A stretch of 8,536 bases of DNA, taken from contig JALFIR010000079.1 in assembly GCA_022776215.1 (NCBI GenBank), forward strand, positions 1-8,536, in the 5' to 3' direction. Shown in pieces: positions 1 to 6,470 of the stretch. The notes under the pieces are model-generated. The model had not been told where the DNA came from. It saw only the letters and a program-made list of their open reading frames with translations, and searched no databases. The position numbers and the translations under genes are program-made. This stretch comes from Colivicinus sp022776215. Lineage in GTDB: Bacteria > Bacillota_I > Bacilli_A > Erysipelotrichales > Erysipelotrichaceae. How positions within the stretch are numbered: position 1 is the stretch's first letter; every line of letters begins with the position of its first letter.

Positions 1-121
1 GATTAATACAACTGGTGGTATGACAGGTACTTATATTAAGACTAAGAAGAAGGGTGAGGCTTATTTGGCTATTGATTCTAGTCGTTTAGGCTCTCATATC
101 ATTAAATTTACTATTGATTAA
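1..121 (+). CDS. C-terminal end of an unrecognised protein (5' truncated)
   Basis: An open frame enters from the left edge (first full codon at 2) and ends at TAA 119-121, giving 39 residues ending in SSRLGSHIIKFTID. The alternating polar and hydrophobic pattern after a Lys-rich turn looks like the last strands of a beta-sandwich domain, but I do not recognise the family. It is not the NusG C-terminus (KOW domain) that often precedes rplK in Bacillota. Its last codons overlap the -35 element of the rplK promoter. The frame is clearly coding-like; the function is unknown. Confidence 0.6.
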   Translation, partial: INTTGGMTGTYIKTKKKGEAYLAIDSSRLGSHIIKFTID

Positions 122-142
122 TAGGAGAATTAACCATATAAT
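114..142 (+). promoter_or_regulatory. Promoter of rplK-rplA
   Basis: TTGATT (114-119) and a perfect TATAAT (137-142) are separated by 17 bp, a near-consensus sigma-A promoter. The expected start is near 149, just before the leader hairpin at 152. The -35 lies inside the last codons and stop of the upstream gene, so rplKA appears to be transcribed independently of whatever precedes it. Confidence 0.75.
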
Positions 143-151
143 TATTTAGTC

Positions 152-186
152 TGTGGAAGGAGTGCAACTACTCCGTTAATCCCACA
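152..186 (+). promoter_or_regulatory. Probable ribosomal protein L1 autoregulatory leader hairpin
   Basis: The 5' UTR contains a nested hairpin: TGTGG (152-156) pairs with CCACA (182-186), and inside it GGAGT (159-163) pairs with ACTCC (170-174) around a 6-nt loop. The unpaired segments next to the helices (AA on the 5' side, GTTAAT on the 3' side) resemble the two-helix, internal-loop L1 site of 23S rRNA helix 77 that rplK leaders mimic. L1 would bind here and repress translation of rplK-rplA. The structure is visible; assignment to L1 is from family knowledge and position. Confidence 0.6.
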
Positions 187-204
187 ACCATAAGGAGGAA
201 AAAT

Positions 205-618
205 ATGGCAAAGAAAGTTGCTAAAATCTGTAAGTTGCAATTTGCAGCTGGTCAAGCTAAACCAGGTCCTGCTCTTGCAAGTGCTGGTATCAACATGCCT
301 CAATTCTGTACTAAGTTCAATGACTTAACAAAGGACAGACATGGCGATATCGTTCCTGTTGTTATTACTGCATATGAAGACAAATCTTTTGATTTCGTGC
401 TAAAGACAACTCCTGCTGCATTCTTATTAAAGAAGGCTGCTGGTATTTCTAAGGCTTCTGGTTCACCAAAGGCAGTTAAGGCTGGTTCTATTACTAGCGC
501 TCAATTAAGAGAAATTGCTGAATATAAGATGCCTGATTTGAATGCTAATGATGTAGAATCTGCAATGAAGATCATTGAAGGTACTGCAAGAAACATGGGC
601 ATTAAAGTGGAGGGTTAA
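205..618 (+). CDS. rplK: 50S ribosomal protein L11
   Basis: L11 forms the base of the ribosomal GTPase-associated centre with 23S rRNA helices 43/44 and is needed for factor function and RelA-type stringent sensing. The 137-residue product shows the family blocks: KLQFAAG near the N-terminus, INMPQFCTKFN, PVVITAYEDKSF, TPAAFLLKKAAG, and a C-terminal rRNA-binding domain ending IIEGTARNMGI. Start ATG 205 has a strong AAGGAGG (192-198) 6 nt upstream. The first domain is 4 residues shorter than usual: the segment equivalent to E. coli residues 21-24 (SPPV) is missing, so the text reads AKPGPALA. This removes the conserved Pro22-Pro23 pair. It is first in an operon with rplA, 2 nt downstream. Confidence 0.97.
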   Translation: MAKKVAKICKLQFAAGQAKPGPALASAGINMPQFCTKFNDLTKDRHGDIVPVVITAYEDKSFDFVLKTTPAAFLLKKAAGISKASGSPKAVKAGSITSAQLREIAEYKMPDLNANDVESAMKIIEGTARNMGIKVEG

Positions 619-620
619 TC

Positions 621-1304
621 ATGAAAAGATCTAAAGGTTATAATAATGCATTATCTCTTTTTGAGAAGAACAAGAAATATGCACCTGCTGAAGCTTGCGA
701 ATTAGTTAAGAAGACAAGCAGTGTAAAATATGATGCTGCAGTTAGAGTATCATTTAGCTTAAATGTAGATCCTCGTCATGCTGATCAACAAATCCGTGGC
801 GCTATGGTTCTTCCTGCTGGTACTGGTAGAAGCCAAAAGGTATTGGTTGTTACTCAAGGTGCTAAGGCTGAAGAAGCAAAGAATGCTGGTGCTGATTATG
901 TTGGCGATAAGGAAATCCTTGATAAGATCAAGGGTGGTTGGTTCGATTTCGATGTAATCGTAGCTACTCCTGATATGATGGGTGAATTAGGTAAGTTAGG
1001 TAAGATCTTAGGTCCTAAGGGCTTAATGCCAAACCCTAAGACTGGTACAGTAACTCCAAATGTTGCTGGTGCTGTTGCTGAAATCAAGAAAGGTAAAGTT
1101 GAATACCGTGTTGATAAGGATGGTAACATCAACTGTCTTCTTGGTAAGGTTAGCTTTGATGCAAAGGATCTTGAATCAAACTTCAATGCGCTTGCTAATG
1201 CAATCGTAAAGGCTAGACCTGCTGCTGTTAAGGGTGCTTATATTACTGGTGTAACATTATCTAGCAATATGGGTCCTGGTATTAAAGTGGATTTTGGTGC
1301 TTAA
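621..1304 (+). CDS. rplA: 50S ribosomal protein L1
   Basis: L1 builds the mobile L1 stalk at the ribosomal E site and in many bacteria represses its own operon by binding the rplK leader. The 227-residue length is normal. Recognisable blocks are SFSLNVDPRHADQQIRG (about 45-60), LGKILGPKGLMPNPKTGTV (about 126-144) carrying the L1 signature, and IKKGKVEYRVDKDGNIN (about 155-171). The start is 2 nt after the rplK stop, with GGAGGG (609-614) inside the end of rplK acting as ribosome-binding site, so the two are probably translationally coupled. It is followed at once by a terminator. Confidence 0.97.
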   Translation: MKRSKGYNNALSLFEKNKKYAPAEACELVKKTSSVKYDAAVRVSFSLNVDPRHADQQIRGAMVLPAGTGRSQKVLVVTQGAKAEEAKNAGADYVGDKEILDKIKGGWFDFDVIVATPDMMGELGKLGKILGPKGLMPNPKTGTVTPNVAGAVAEIKKGKVEYRVDKDGNINCLLGKVSFDAKDLESNFNALANAIVKARPAAVKGAYITGVTLSSNMGPGIKVDFGA

Positions 1305-1310
1305 TTAATT

Positions 1311-1336
1311 AAAGATGACTTCGGTCATCTTTTTTT
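1311..1336 (+). terminator. Intrinsic terminator of rplK-rplA
   Basis: AAAGATGAC (1311-1319), a TTCG tetraloop (1320-1323) and GTCATCTTT (1324-1332) form a 9-bp hairpin continuing into a T run to 1336. It begins 6 nt after the rplA stop and separates rplKA from the T-box unit. Confidence 0.93.
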
Positions 1337-1349
1337 AATATTTCTTTCA

Positions 1350-1358
1350 TGTTATGAT
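1350..1358 (+). promoter_or_regulatory. Probable extended -10 promoter of the T-box/pheST unit
   Basis: TG at 1350-1351, one base, then TATGAT (1353-1358) makes an extended -10 element. The usual -35 position falls in the T run of the preceding terminator and matches poorly, consistent with an extended -10 promoter. The start would be near 1365, upstream of T-box stem I. Confidence 0.45.
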
Positions 1359-1380
1359 AATGTTTGTAAAAACGTTTAAA

Positions 1381-1560
1381 GAAGTAGTATCTTATTGATT
1401 CTTAAAAGCGATAGGAGGATGGTGTAAGCTCCTTTAAGATAGGTAAGTGAATTCGCCTTTATATAGTGGCTTGCCCCGGTAACGCGTTATAGTTATAAGT
1501 GCAGCATATGCTGAATTAGGATGGTACCGCGATTTTTCGTTCCTAGTCGCGGTTTTTTTA
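1381..1560 (+). promoter_or_regulatory. T-box riboswitch (tRNA-Phe) controlling pheST
   Basis: The core T-box is at 1518-1531 (AGGATGGTACCGCG). In the antiterminator, TAGGA (1517-1521) pairs with TCCTA (1541-1545), TGGTACC (1522-1528) is the bulge that binds the tRNA 3' end, and GCGA (1529-1532) pairs with TCGT (1537-1540). The TGGT fits an ACCA end, as in tRNA-Phe. Upstream are a stem I hairpin, AGGAG (1413-1417) with CTCCT (1429-1433) around a loop containing GGTGTAAG, and a likely specifier TTC (Phe) at 1452-1454 in the context GTGAATTCG. A CGTTA...TAA block (near 1485-1498) and the hairpin CAGCATATGCTG fit stem III. Uncharged tRNA-Phe would stabilise the antiterminator and allow pheST transcription. 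The stem I ends are approximate. Confidence 0.93.
1526..1559 (+). terminator. T-box regulated terminator
   Basis: ACCGCGA (1526-1532) pairs with TCGCGGT (1547-1553), followed by seven T. Its 5' arm is part of the T-box bulge and A2 helix, so this hairpin and the antiterminator exclude each other. It is the off state of the pheST leader. Confidence 0.9.
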
Positions 1561-1578
1561 TTGTAAGGAGGATTTTGA

Positions 1579-2613
1579 ATGAACGATTTAACAAGCCTTA
1601 AGCAAGAAGCTTTAGCGGCTATTAATGAAGTTAAAGACAGTAAAGTGTTAGAAGAATTAAGAATTGAATATCTTTCTAAAAAAGGTAAGATTCAAGGTTT
1701 AATGGGCCAAATGAAAGACTTAAGTCCTGAAGAAAAGCCTAAGTTTGGTCAACTTGTAAATGACTTAAAGACAAGTGTAACAAGTGCTATCGAAGAAAAG
1801 AAGAAAGAGCTTGATGATGCTTTATTGAAGTTACAACTAGAGAAAGAAAAGATTGATATCACGCTAGATGAATATACACCTGTTACTGGTACCCTTCATC
1901 CTTTGACTTTAGTTGAAGAAGAACTACAAGATATCTTTATTGGTATGGGCTATAACGTAGCTGAAGGTCCAGAACTTGAATATGATGAATATAATTTCAC
2001 TCGTGCTAATACACCAGAGGGTCATCCTGCAAGAGATATGCAAGATACTTTCTATGTTGATGTTAATCGTCTATTGAGATCTCAAACTACAGCTATTCAA
2101 ATGAGAGTATTAGAGACTGATCATGATAAATTGCCTATCAAGGTTATTTGCCCTGGTAAGGTATATAGAAGAGATGATGATGATGCTACTCATTCGCATC
2201 AATTTATGCAATGTGAGGGTTTAGTAATTGGTGAAAATATCACTGTATCAGACTTAAAGGGTACTCTTGAATTAATGATTCATGAGCTATTTAAAAATGA
2301 TGCCAAGATTAGATTTAGACCATCATACTTCCCATTCACAGAACCTTCTTTTGAAGTAGATATGACATGTCATAACTGTGGTGGCAAGGGCTGTTCTATG
2401 TGTAAGGGAACTGGTTGGATTGAAATTCTAGGTTCTGGTATGGTACATCCTAATGTTTTAAAAGCTGCTGGTATTGATTCTAAAAAGTATACAGGCTTTG
2501 CATTTGGCGTAGGCATTGAAAGAGTTGCGATGTTAAAATATGGCATCATGGATATCAGAGACCTATATACAAATGATATTCGTTTCTTAAATGGATTCAA
2601 GAGAGGTAACTAG
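1579..2613 (+). CDS. pheS: Phenylalanine--tRNA ligase alpha subunit
   Basis: This is the catalytic subunit of the alpha2-beta2 class II synthetase that charges tRNA-Phe in the cytoplasm. The 344 residues start with a helical coiled-coil arm (about 1-90) that contacts tRNA. The catalytic core follows: NTPEGHPARDMQDTFY (144-159), motif 2 with KVYRRDDDDATHSHQF (194-209), and motif 3 GFAFGVGIERVAML (306-319). Ala308 sits in the phenylalanine pocket position equivalent to E. coli Ala294. A CxxC-x4-CxxC cluster (Cys264, 267, 272, 275) matches the Cys-rich insertion common in Gram-positive PheS. ATG 1579 has AAGGAGG (1565-1571) 7 nt upstream. It is regulated by the T-box leader and linked to pheT with a 2-nt gap. 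Confidence 0.98.
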   Translation: MNDLTSLKQEALAAINEVKDSKVLEELRIEYLSKKGKIQGLMGQMKDLSPEEKPKFGQLVNDLKTSVTSAIEEKKKELDDALLKLQLEKEKIDITLDEYTPVTGTLHPLTLVEEELQDIFIGMGYNVAEGPELEYDEYNFTRANTPEGHPARDMQDTFYVDVNRLLRSQTTAIQMRVLETDHDKLPIKVICPGKVYRRDDDDATHSHQFMQCEGLVIGENITVSDLKGTLELMIHELFKNDAKIRFRPSYFPFTEPSFEVDMTCHNCGGKGCSMCKGTGWIEILGSGMVHPNVLKAAGIDSKKYTGFAFGVGIERVAMLKYGIMDIRDLYTNDIRFLNGFKRGN

Positions 2614-2615
2614 TA

Positions 2616-5012
2616 ATGAAGTTAAGTTTAAATTGGTTAAGTAAATTTATTGATATAAGTGATTTATCTTATCAAGAAATCATGGATAAAGCTGTTAAGG
2701 CTGGCTTCGAAGTGGAAGAAGTAACTAAAATTGGTAGTGGTACAAATCTAGTTGTAGGTAAGGTATTAACATGTATTCCTCATCCTGATAGTGATCATTT
2801 ACATCTAACTACAGTAGATATTGGTACTGAAGTATTAGATATTGTATGTGGTGCTCCTAACTGCAGAGAGGGTATTAAAGTTATTGTCGCAACAGAGGGT
2901 GCAGTACTACCTGGTGGCACTATTAAAAAGGGTGTTGTTAGGGGCTATGAAAGTAATGGCATGTTGTGTTCATTATTAGAACTTGGTGTTGATGAGGAAT
3001 TATTGGAAGAGGGCTCTTGTTCAAAGGATGGTATTGAAGAATTAGGTGATTCATTTGAAGTGGGTGAAACAAATATCCTAAAGAAACTAGGCTATGATGA
3101 TGTTATCTTAGATATGTCTATTTATGCCAATAGACCAGATTGCTTGGCAATGTTTTATATGGCTAAGGAAATGGGTGCTATCTTAAGAAGAGAATGTAAG
3201 CTTCCTGAATTTGAAGGTGCTAGTAATGTTGGTACACCAAGTGATTTTAAGTTAAGTTTAGAATCAAAGAATTGTCCTCATTTCTTAGCTAAGATTATTA
3301 ATAAAGTGACTATTAAGGAGTCTCCTGAATGGATTAAGAAAATCTTGAAGTCTAATGGTATCAAGTGTATTAATAACTTGGTTGATATTTCTAACTTGGT
3401 AATGTTAGAGACAGGTCAACCTATGCATTTCTATGATTTAAGAAGTAATCCTAATCATAATATTACTGTTAGAGATGATTTGAATTGTGAATATACAGCG
3501 TTAGATGGTGTTACATACAAGATTGAAAAGGGTGATTTGATGATCACATCTGACAACAAGCCTATTGGTATTGCTGGTATCATGGGTGGCGATGCGACTA
3601 AGGTATTAGATGATACTACTGGTTTGCTTTTAGAGTCAGCTTGTTTTGACCATGCTCAAATTAGAAGAACTTCTAATCGTCTAGGTCTTCAAACTGAGGC
3701 TGCCGCAAGATTTTCTAAGGGTCTAGAGCCATTAGCTCAAAATAAGGCTATGGATAGAGCTGTTGAATTGTTAATTAAGTATGCTGATGCTCAAGAAATT
3801 GAGGAAACAGTTGAGGCTGGTAGTAGCAACTATACACCAGTTGTAGTAGAGGAAACATTGTCTCATTTGAATAATTTGGTTGGTAAGACTTATTCAATTG
3901 ATGAAGTTAAGGAAGTTATTGAAGCTTTAGATTTTAAGTTTGAATGTGAGGATGGTGAACATTTCTTGTGCACTATACCAAGTTATAGAACTGATATTTT
4001 AATTAGAGAAGACATTGATGAGGAAGTGTGTCGTTTAACTGACTTTGATGATTTAAAGTCAACATTGCCTCTAATGCCTCAAACTGTTGGTTCTTTGACT
4101 ATTGCTCAAAGAATGCGTCGCAATATCAGAAACTATATGATGTATAACGGTTTAAGTGAAGTGAGAACTTATACACTAGTTAGTGAAAATTATAAGAATG
4201 AGTCTTTACTTGTAAATGGTGAGGCTGTTAAGATGATTTCTCCATTAAGTGAAGACCGTAAATATATTAGAACTTCTTTAATGAATTCACTACTTGAAAC
4301 TTTAGCTTATAACTTGGGTCACTATAATAGTGATGTTAATATCTATGAATTGTCTTCTGTTTATTTCAATGATCATGAAGAAGAAAGACTTGGTGTTGTC
4401 TTAAACGGAACTTATTTAAATAGTGAAGTTAAGCATCTAACAATGAAGGCTGATTTCTATGTCTTAAAGGGTTTAGTAATGGGCTTATTAGATAAGTTAG
4501 GTTTTGAAAAGGGTAGAGTAAGTGTTGTAGAAAATGACTTAGATACTACTCATTTCCATCCAGGTGTTTCTTGTCTTATTAAGATGAACAACAAGGTGAT
4601 TGGTATTTTAGGTAAGTTACATCCAAGTTTTGAATCTAAGTTCAAGTTAAAGGATACTTATTATTGTGAATTAATCTTAGATGAATTGATTAATTCTAAG
4701 CCAGCTAAGTCGCATGCTCCTTCAATCAGTAAATATCCATCTATCACAAGAGATATTTCTATTGTCCTAAAGGATGAGGTTAAGGCTGCTGATTTATTAA
4801 AACTTGTCAAGAAGGCTGGTGGCAGTCTAGTTAAGTCTGTAAGAGTATTTGATATCTATAAGGGCGAACATATTGAAGAAGGATCTAAGTCTGTATCATT
4901 GAAGATTGTTTATGAAGATCCAAACAAGACTTTAAAGACAAGTGATGTTGATGCACCTCATAATAAAATTCTTGAAGAATTAAATAAGCACTATAATGCA
5001 AATTTGAGATAA
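2616..5012 (+). CDS. pheT: Phenylalanine--tRNA ligase beta subunit
   Basis: This is the large non-catalytic subunit of PheRS, which binds tRNA and edits Tyr-tRNA-Phe. The 798 residues give the usual full-length bacterial form. Seen in order: an OB-fold tRNA-binding domain (about 40-150, with HPDSDHLHLTTVD at 56-68); NRPDCL (172-177); the B3/B4 editing domain (about 210-380) with GQPMHFYD (267-274), GIMGG (321-325) and Glu340 in LLLESACF; the B5 domain (about 400-475); a catalytic-like core; and a C-terminal FDX-ACB anticodon-binding domain beginning around KYPSITRDISIVL. The editing-site residues I can place look intact. GAGAGG (2601-2606), inside the end of pheS, lies 9 nt before the ATG. 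Expression follows the pheS T-box. Confidence 0.98.
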   Translation: MKLSLNWLSKFIDISDLSYQEIMDKAVKAGFEVEEVTKIGSGTNLVVGKVLTCIPHPDSDHLHLTTVDIGTEVLDIVCGAPNCREGIKVIVATEGAVLPGGTIKKGVVRGYESNGMLCSLLELGVDEELLEEGSCSKDGIEELGDSFEVGETNILKKLGYDDVILDMSIYANRPDCLAMFYMAKEMGAILRRECKLPEFEGASNVGTPSDFKLSLESKNCPHFLAKIINKVTIKESPEWIKKILKSNGIKCINNLVDISNLVMLETGQPMHFYDLRSNPNHNITVRDDLNCEYTALDGVTYKIEKGDLMITSDNKPIGIAGIMGGDATKVLDDTTGLLLESACFDHAQIRRTSNRLGLQTEAAARFSKGLEPLAQNKAMDRAVELLIKYADAQEIEETVEAGSSNYTPVVVEETLSHLNNLVGKTYSIDEVKEVIEALDFKFECEDGEHFLCTIPSYRTDILIREDIDEEVCRLTDFDDLKSTLPLMPQTVGSLTIAQRMRRNIRNYMMYNGLSEVRTYTLVSENYKNESLLVNGEAVKMISPLSEDRKYIRTSLMNSLLETLAYNLGHYNSDVNIYELSSVYFNDHEEERLGVVLNGTYLNSEVKHLTMKADFYVLKGLVMGLLDKLGFEKGRVSVVENDLDTTHFHPGVSCLIKMNNKVIGILGKLHPSFESKFKLKDTYYCELILDELINSKPAKSHAPSISKYPSITRDISIVLKDEVKAADLLKLVKKAGGSLVKSVRVFDIYKGEHIEEGSKSVSLKIVYEDPNKTLKTSDVDAPHNKILEELNKHYNANLR

Positions 5013-5018
5013 TTGTTA

Positions 5019-5049
5019 AAAAGGATGAGCCTTAATGGTTCATCCTTTT
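5019..5049. terminator. Bidirectional terminator between pheT and the convergent MurE-like gene
   Basis: GGATGAGCC (5023-5031) pairs with GGTTCATCC (5037-5045), with two wobble pairs on one strand, around the 5-nt loop TTAAT. A/T runs flank both sides (5018-5022 and 5046-5049), so a U tract follows the hairpin in either direction. The stop codon of the minus-strand gene lies in the loop (5032-5034), and the last codons of that gene form one arm. Confidence 0.88.
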
Positions 5050-6447
5050 CATAATAGCTTGTTTAGCTTTTTCAATGTCACTGAATTCAATAAATTCACC
5101 CTTGATTTCTTGCCAATCTTCACTGCCTTTGCCAAGTATCATGACAAGATCATTTTTATTGGCCATGTTGATAGCTTTGTTGATAGCCTCTTCTCGATCT
5201 ATGACTGTTTCATAATTTGATTTATCTTGGATTAATTCACATAAGTCTTTAACGACATTATATGGATCTTCATAGCGGGGGTCTTCGTAGGTAAATATTA
5301 CATGGTCATTATTATCAGCACATAATTTACCAACATATTTACGCTTAGAAGCATCTCTTTCACCTGCATTACCAGTCACAACTATCTTTTTGTTTACTTC
5401 TAGTTTATTAGTAAATTCAAATAATCTAGCTAGGCCATTTGGTGTATGAGCATAGTCTACAAGAACATAAAAGTCTTGTCCTAAATTAATTGAGTTCATT
5501 CTGCCTGAGATAGATAACTTATTAATGTTTCTTAATAGATGATATAAATCAAAGCCTAAATACATACCAATTAGTAGGGCACAAGACAAGTTTTCAATGT
5601 TGAATTGGCCTAATAATGGAGATTTAACTTTTACTTCTTCATCGTTGACAATATAAGTGATTAGAGTACAGTTTGGTTTAATCTCATAGTCTTTAATATA
5701 TAGGTCATTATCTTTACTGTATCCGTAAGTTTTATATGTTGTGATATCTTTTACTACTTCATCAAAATGTTTATCATTCTTGTTTAAAACTGACATTTCA
5801 GATTGTTTAAATAACATCTTCTTGCAGCTGATGTAGTTTTCTAGGGTCTTATGCGTATTTAAGTGTTCCTTATCGATGTTTGTAAGGCCGCCAACTCTAA
5901 AGTGGAAGTTTTTGAGTCTGCCATAATAGAAGGCCTCAGAACTTGTTTCCATGGCTACATACTTACATCCAGCTTTAACAAATTCGTCAAGTATTCTATA
6001 GATTGATTCAATGCCTGGGGTAGTATTATCGGTTTCTCTATTGAATTTACTACAAGCATAACCATTAGTACCTATATAACCACAAATGTCGTCTCCCAAT
6101 AGTTCTTGGATAATGGTTGTGGTTGATGTTTTACCATCAGTACCTGTAACCCCAATTAGAGTTAATTTATCTTGAGGATTGTCATAAAAGTCTCTATATA
6201 ATGTTTCATAGATTTTGTTGACATCATCTACTTTTATATAAGGGACGCTAGTGTTTACATCCTTTGAGGTTACTAAGGCTTTGGCACCGTTTTTAACAGC
6301 TTCATCAATATAATCATGGCGATCGATAGTAGCTCCTTTGATACATAAGAAAAGATCACCTGGTTTTATTGTTTTGGTGTTGGTAGAAAGGCCTGTTATT
6401 TCAAAGTCTTCTCCGTTGTAATCTTTAAATAAATTTTTGATTTTCAT
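5032..6447 (-). CDS. murE: MurE-type UDP-N-acetylmuramoyl-peptide ligase
   Basis: Mur ligases add amino acids to the UDP-MurNAc peptide with ATP in the cytoplasm; MurE adds the third residue (meso-DAP or L-Lys). The 471 residues show the three-domain plan: N-terminal UDP-binding domain (about 1-95, STNTKTIKPGDLF); central ATPase with P-loop TGTDGKTST (101-109), TTPG (142-145), METSSEAFYYGR (167-177), TNIDKEHLNTH (189-199) and Lys209 at the carbamylated-lysine position; and C-terminal domain with SGRMN (314-318), VDYAHTP (330-336), GNAGERDASKR (359-369), EDPRYEDP (388-395) and GKGSEDWQ (439-446). The usual DNPR and GKGHE substrate motifs read EDPR and GKGSE, so the amino acid added cannot be assigned. 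ATG 6447 has no Shine-Dalgarno site. It is convergent with pheT and divergent from the PfkB-like gene. Confidence 0.88.
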   Translation of the reverse strand: MKIKNLFKDYNGEDFEITGLSTNTKTIKPGDLFLCIKGATIDRHDYIDEAVKNGAKALVTSKDVNTSVPYIKVDDVNKIYETLYRDFYDNPQDKLTLIGVTGTDGKTSTTTIIQELLGDDICGYIGTNGYACSKFNRETDNTTPGIESIYRILDEFVKAGCKYVAMETSSEAFYYGRLKNFHFRVGGLTNIDKEHLNTHKTLENYISCKKMLFKQSEMSVLNKNDKHFDEVVKDITTYKTYGYSKDNDLYIKDYEIKPNCTLITYIVNDEEVKVKSPLLGQFNIENLSCALLIGMYLGFDLYHLLRNINKLSISGRMNSINLGQDFYVLVDYAHTPNGLARLFEFTNKLEVNKKIVVTGNAGERDASKRKYVGKLCADNNDHVIFTYEDPRYEDPYNVVKDLCELIQDKSNYETVIDREEAINKAINMANKNDLVMILGKGSEDWQEIKGEFIEFSDIEKAKQAIMKRMNH

Positions 6448-6470
6448 CCTAGTATTATATAATGATTTTA
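6435..6470. promoter_or_regulatory. Divergent promoter with a shared palindromic -10 element
   Basis: ATTATATAAT (6454-6463) is a perfect 10-bp palindrome and holds TATAAT on both strands: 6458-6463 on plus, 6459-6454 on minus. On each strand exactly six bases separate this element from the next ATG (6470 plus; 6447 minus), so the usual start seven bases past the -10 falls on the A of each start codon. Neither gene has a Shine-Dalgarno site. A plus -35 candidate lies in TTTTGATT (6435-6442); the minus -35 is weak. Confidence 0.6.

Noticed and set aside
896..1186. Minus-strand open frame of 96 codons inside rplA
   Set aside because: It is a shadow of the highly conserved rplA, with no start signals and no family resemblance.
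2370..2600. Minus-strand open frame of 76 codons inside pheS
   Set aside because: It is opposite the conserved catalytic core of pheS with no independent support.
5035..5220. Plus-strand open frame of 61 codons opposite the 3' end of the MurE-like gene
   Set aside because: It starts inside the terminator hairpin, lacks a ribosome-binding site and is antisense to conserved ligase sequence.
6437..6469. A TTG start 11 codons upstream for the PfkB-like gene
   Set aside because: It would overlap the divergent gene and the -10 element, lacks a Shine-Dalgarno site, and FruK-type proteins begin at the MIYT... position.
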